Shown in pieces: positions 63,840 to 64,000 of a DNA stretch of 64,000 nucleotides. The stretch spans positions 186,001 to 250,000 of the forward strand of contig NZ_CP016268.1 in NCBI RefSeq assembly GCF_001677435.1. Direction: 5' to 3'. Within the stretch, counting starts at the first letter, position 1. The number at the start of each line of letters is the position of its first letter. Both the position numbers and the translations under genes were made by a program. The notes beneath the pieces are model-generated. The model was given only the letters and a program-made list of their open reading frames with translations. It made no database searches and was not told the origin of the DNA. Source of the DNA: Woeseia oceani (GTDB taxonomy: Bacteria > Pseudomonadota > Gammaproteobacteria > Steroidobacterales > Woeseiaceae).

Positions 63840-64000
63840 ATGACTCTGTCAAAATCCTATACAGCTCGCTTGGTCGTCTTGGCACTGCTGCTCGCCTTCG
63901 GGCCGTTGCAGGCGACGGCGGCGTTTACCTGCGAGATGATGGAGACAGTTGTCCACGAGGTCTGCTGTTGCGACGAGGCGCCGGCCTCGCGCGCCAAGGG
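63840..64000 (+). CDS. Small secreted Cys-rich protein, partial
   Basis: The frame from the ATG at 63840 (an in-frame ATG four codons earlier is possible) runs to the window edge: a signal peptide (ARLVVLALLLAFGPLQATAA) followed by FTCEMMETVVHEVCCCDEAP. The Cys cluster suggests metal binding. The family is not recognised, and the gene continues beyond the window, downstream of merA. Confidence 0.55.
   Translation, partial: MTLSKSYTARLVVLALLLAFGPLQATAAFTCEMMETVVHEVCCCDEAPASRAK

Overview
The window looks like a gammaproteobacterial chromosome of moderately high G+C carrying a large integrated element. The host part (1 to about 30.3 kb) has typical gammaproteobacterial neighbourhoods: DUF484-xerC-hslV-hslU-DUF971, algZ-algR-hemC-hemD-hemX-hemY, a TorF porin-glnK-amt nitrogen unit behind a recognisable sigma-54 promoter, ubiK-yifB, a YbdG-type mechanosensitive channel and a run of metabolic genes. 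It ends at a tRNA-Arg(CCG). No rRNA operon, CRISPR array or intact insertion sequence was seen. I cannot name the genus.

Immediately downstream of tRNA-Arg (30313-30389) lies a tyrosine integrase pointing at the tRNA, overlapped by an excisionase-like gene. This is the classical left end of an integrative element. The first 10 kb is a defence/toxin-antitoxin zone. It holds a PHP-domain/SMC-like ATPase (TrlF-type), an AbiEi/AbiEii-like pair with two 17-bp palindromic operators, and a second AbiEi-like gene preceded by two large perfect palindromes (38 and 46 bp). The frame after that second gene is broken by two in-frame amber codons.

From 40.4 to 48.9 kb there are maintenance genes of a PFGI-1/SPI-7-type integrative conjugative element (ICE): an AlpA-like regulator, a winged-helix-like protein, an Integrase_1-type recombinase, a DUF2857 protein, a PFL_4669-type protein, SSB, STY4534/DUF3577, RadC and DUF932. 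Four of these transcription units start with the same structured leader element, which I read as the radC RNA motif. Comparing the copies by eye gives five compensating helices, two of which interlock as a pseudoknot. In three units the element is followed by several hairpins, the last of which buries the Shine-Dalgarno, and each of these genes ends in its own inverted repeat or terminator-like hairpin. They look like independent cassettes.

The right part (49.2-64 kb) is metal-resistance cargo: a CDF exporter, a PII-like protein, a CzcCBA-type RND efflux system, a small His/Cys-rich secreted protein, a visibly less GC-rich ArsR-CDF-TonB receptor segment, an arsenite/bile-acid-type permease, and merP-merT/merR-merA with two MerR-type 19-bp-spacer promoters. 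No second copy of the tRNA-Arg end and no conjugation genes are visible, so the element probably continues beyond the window.
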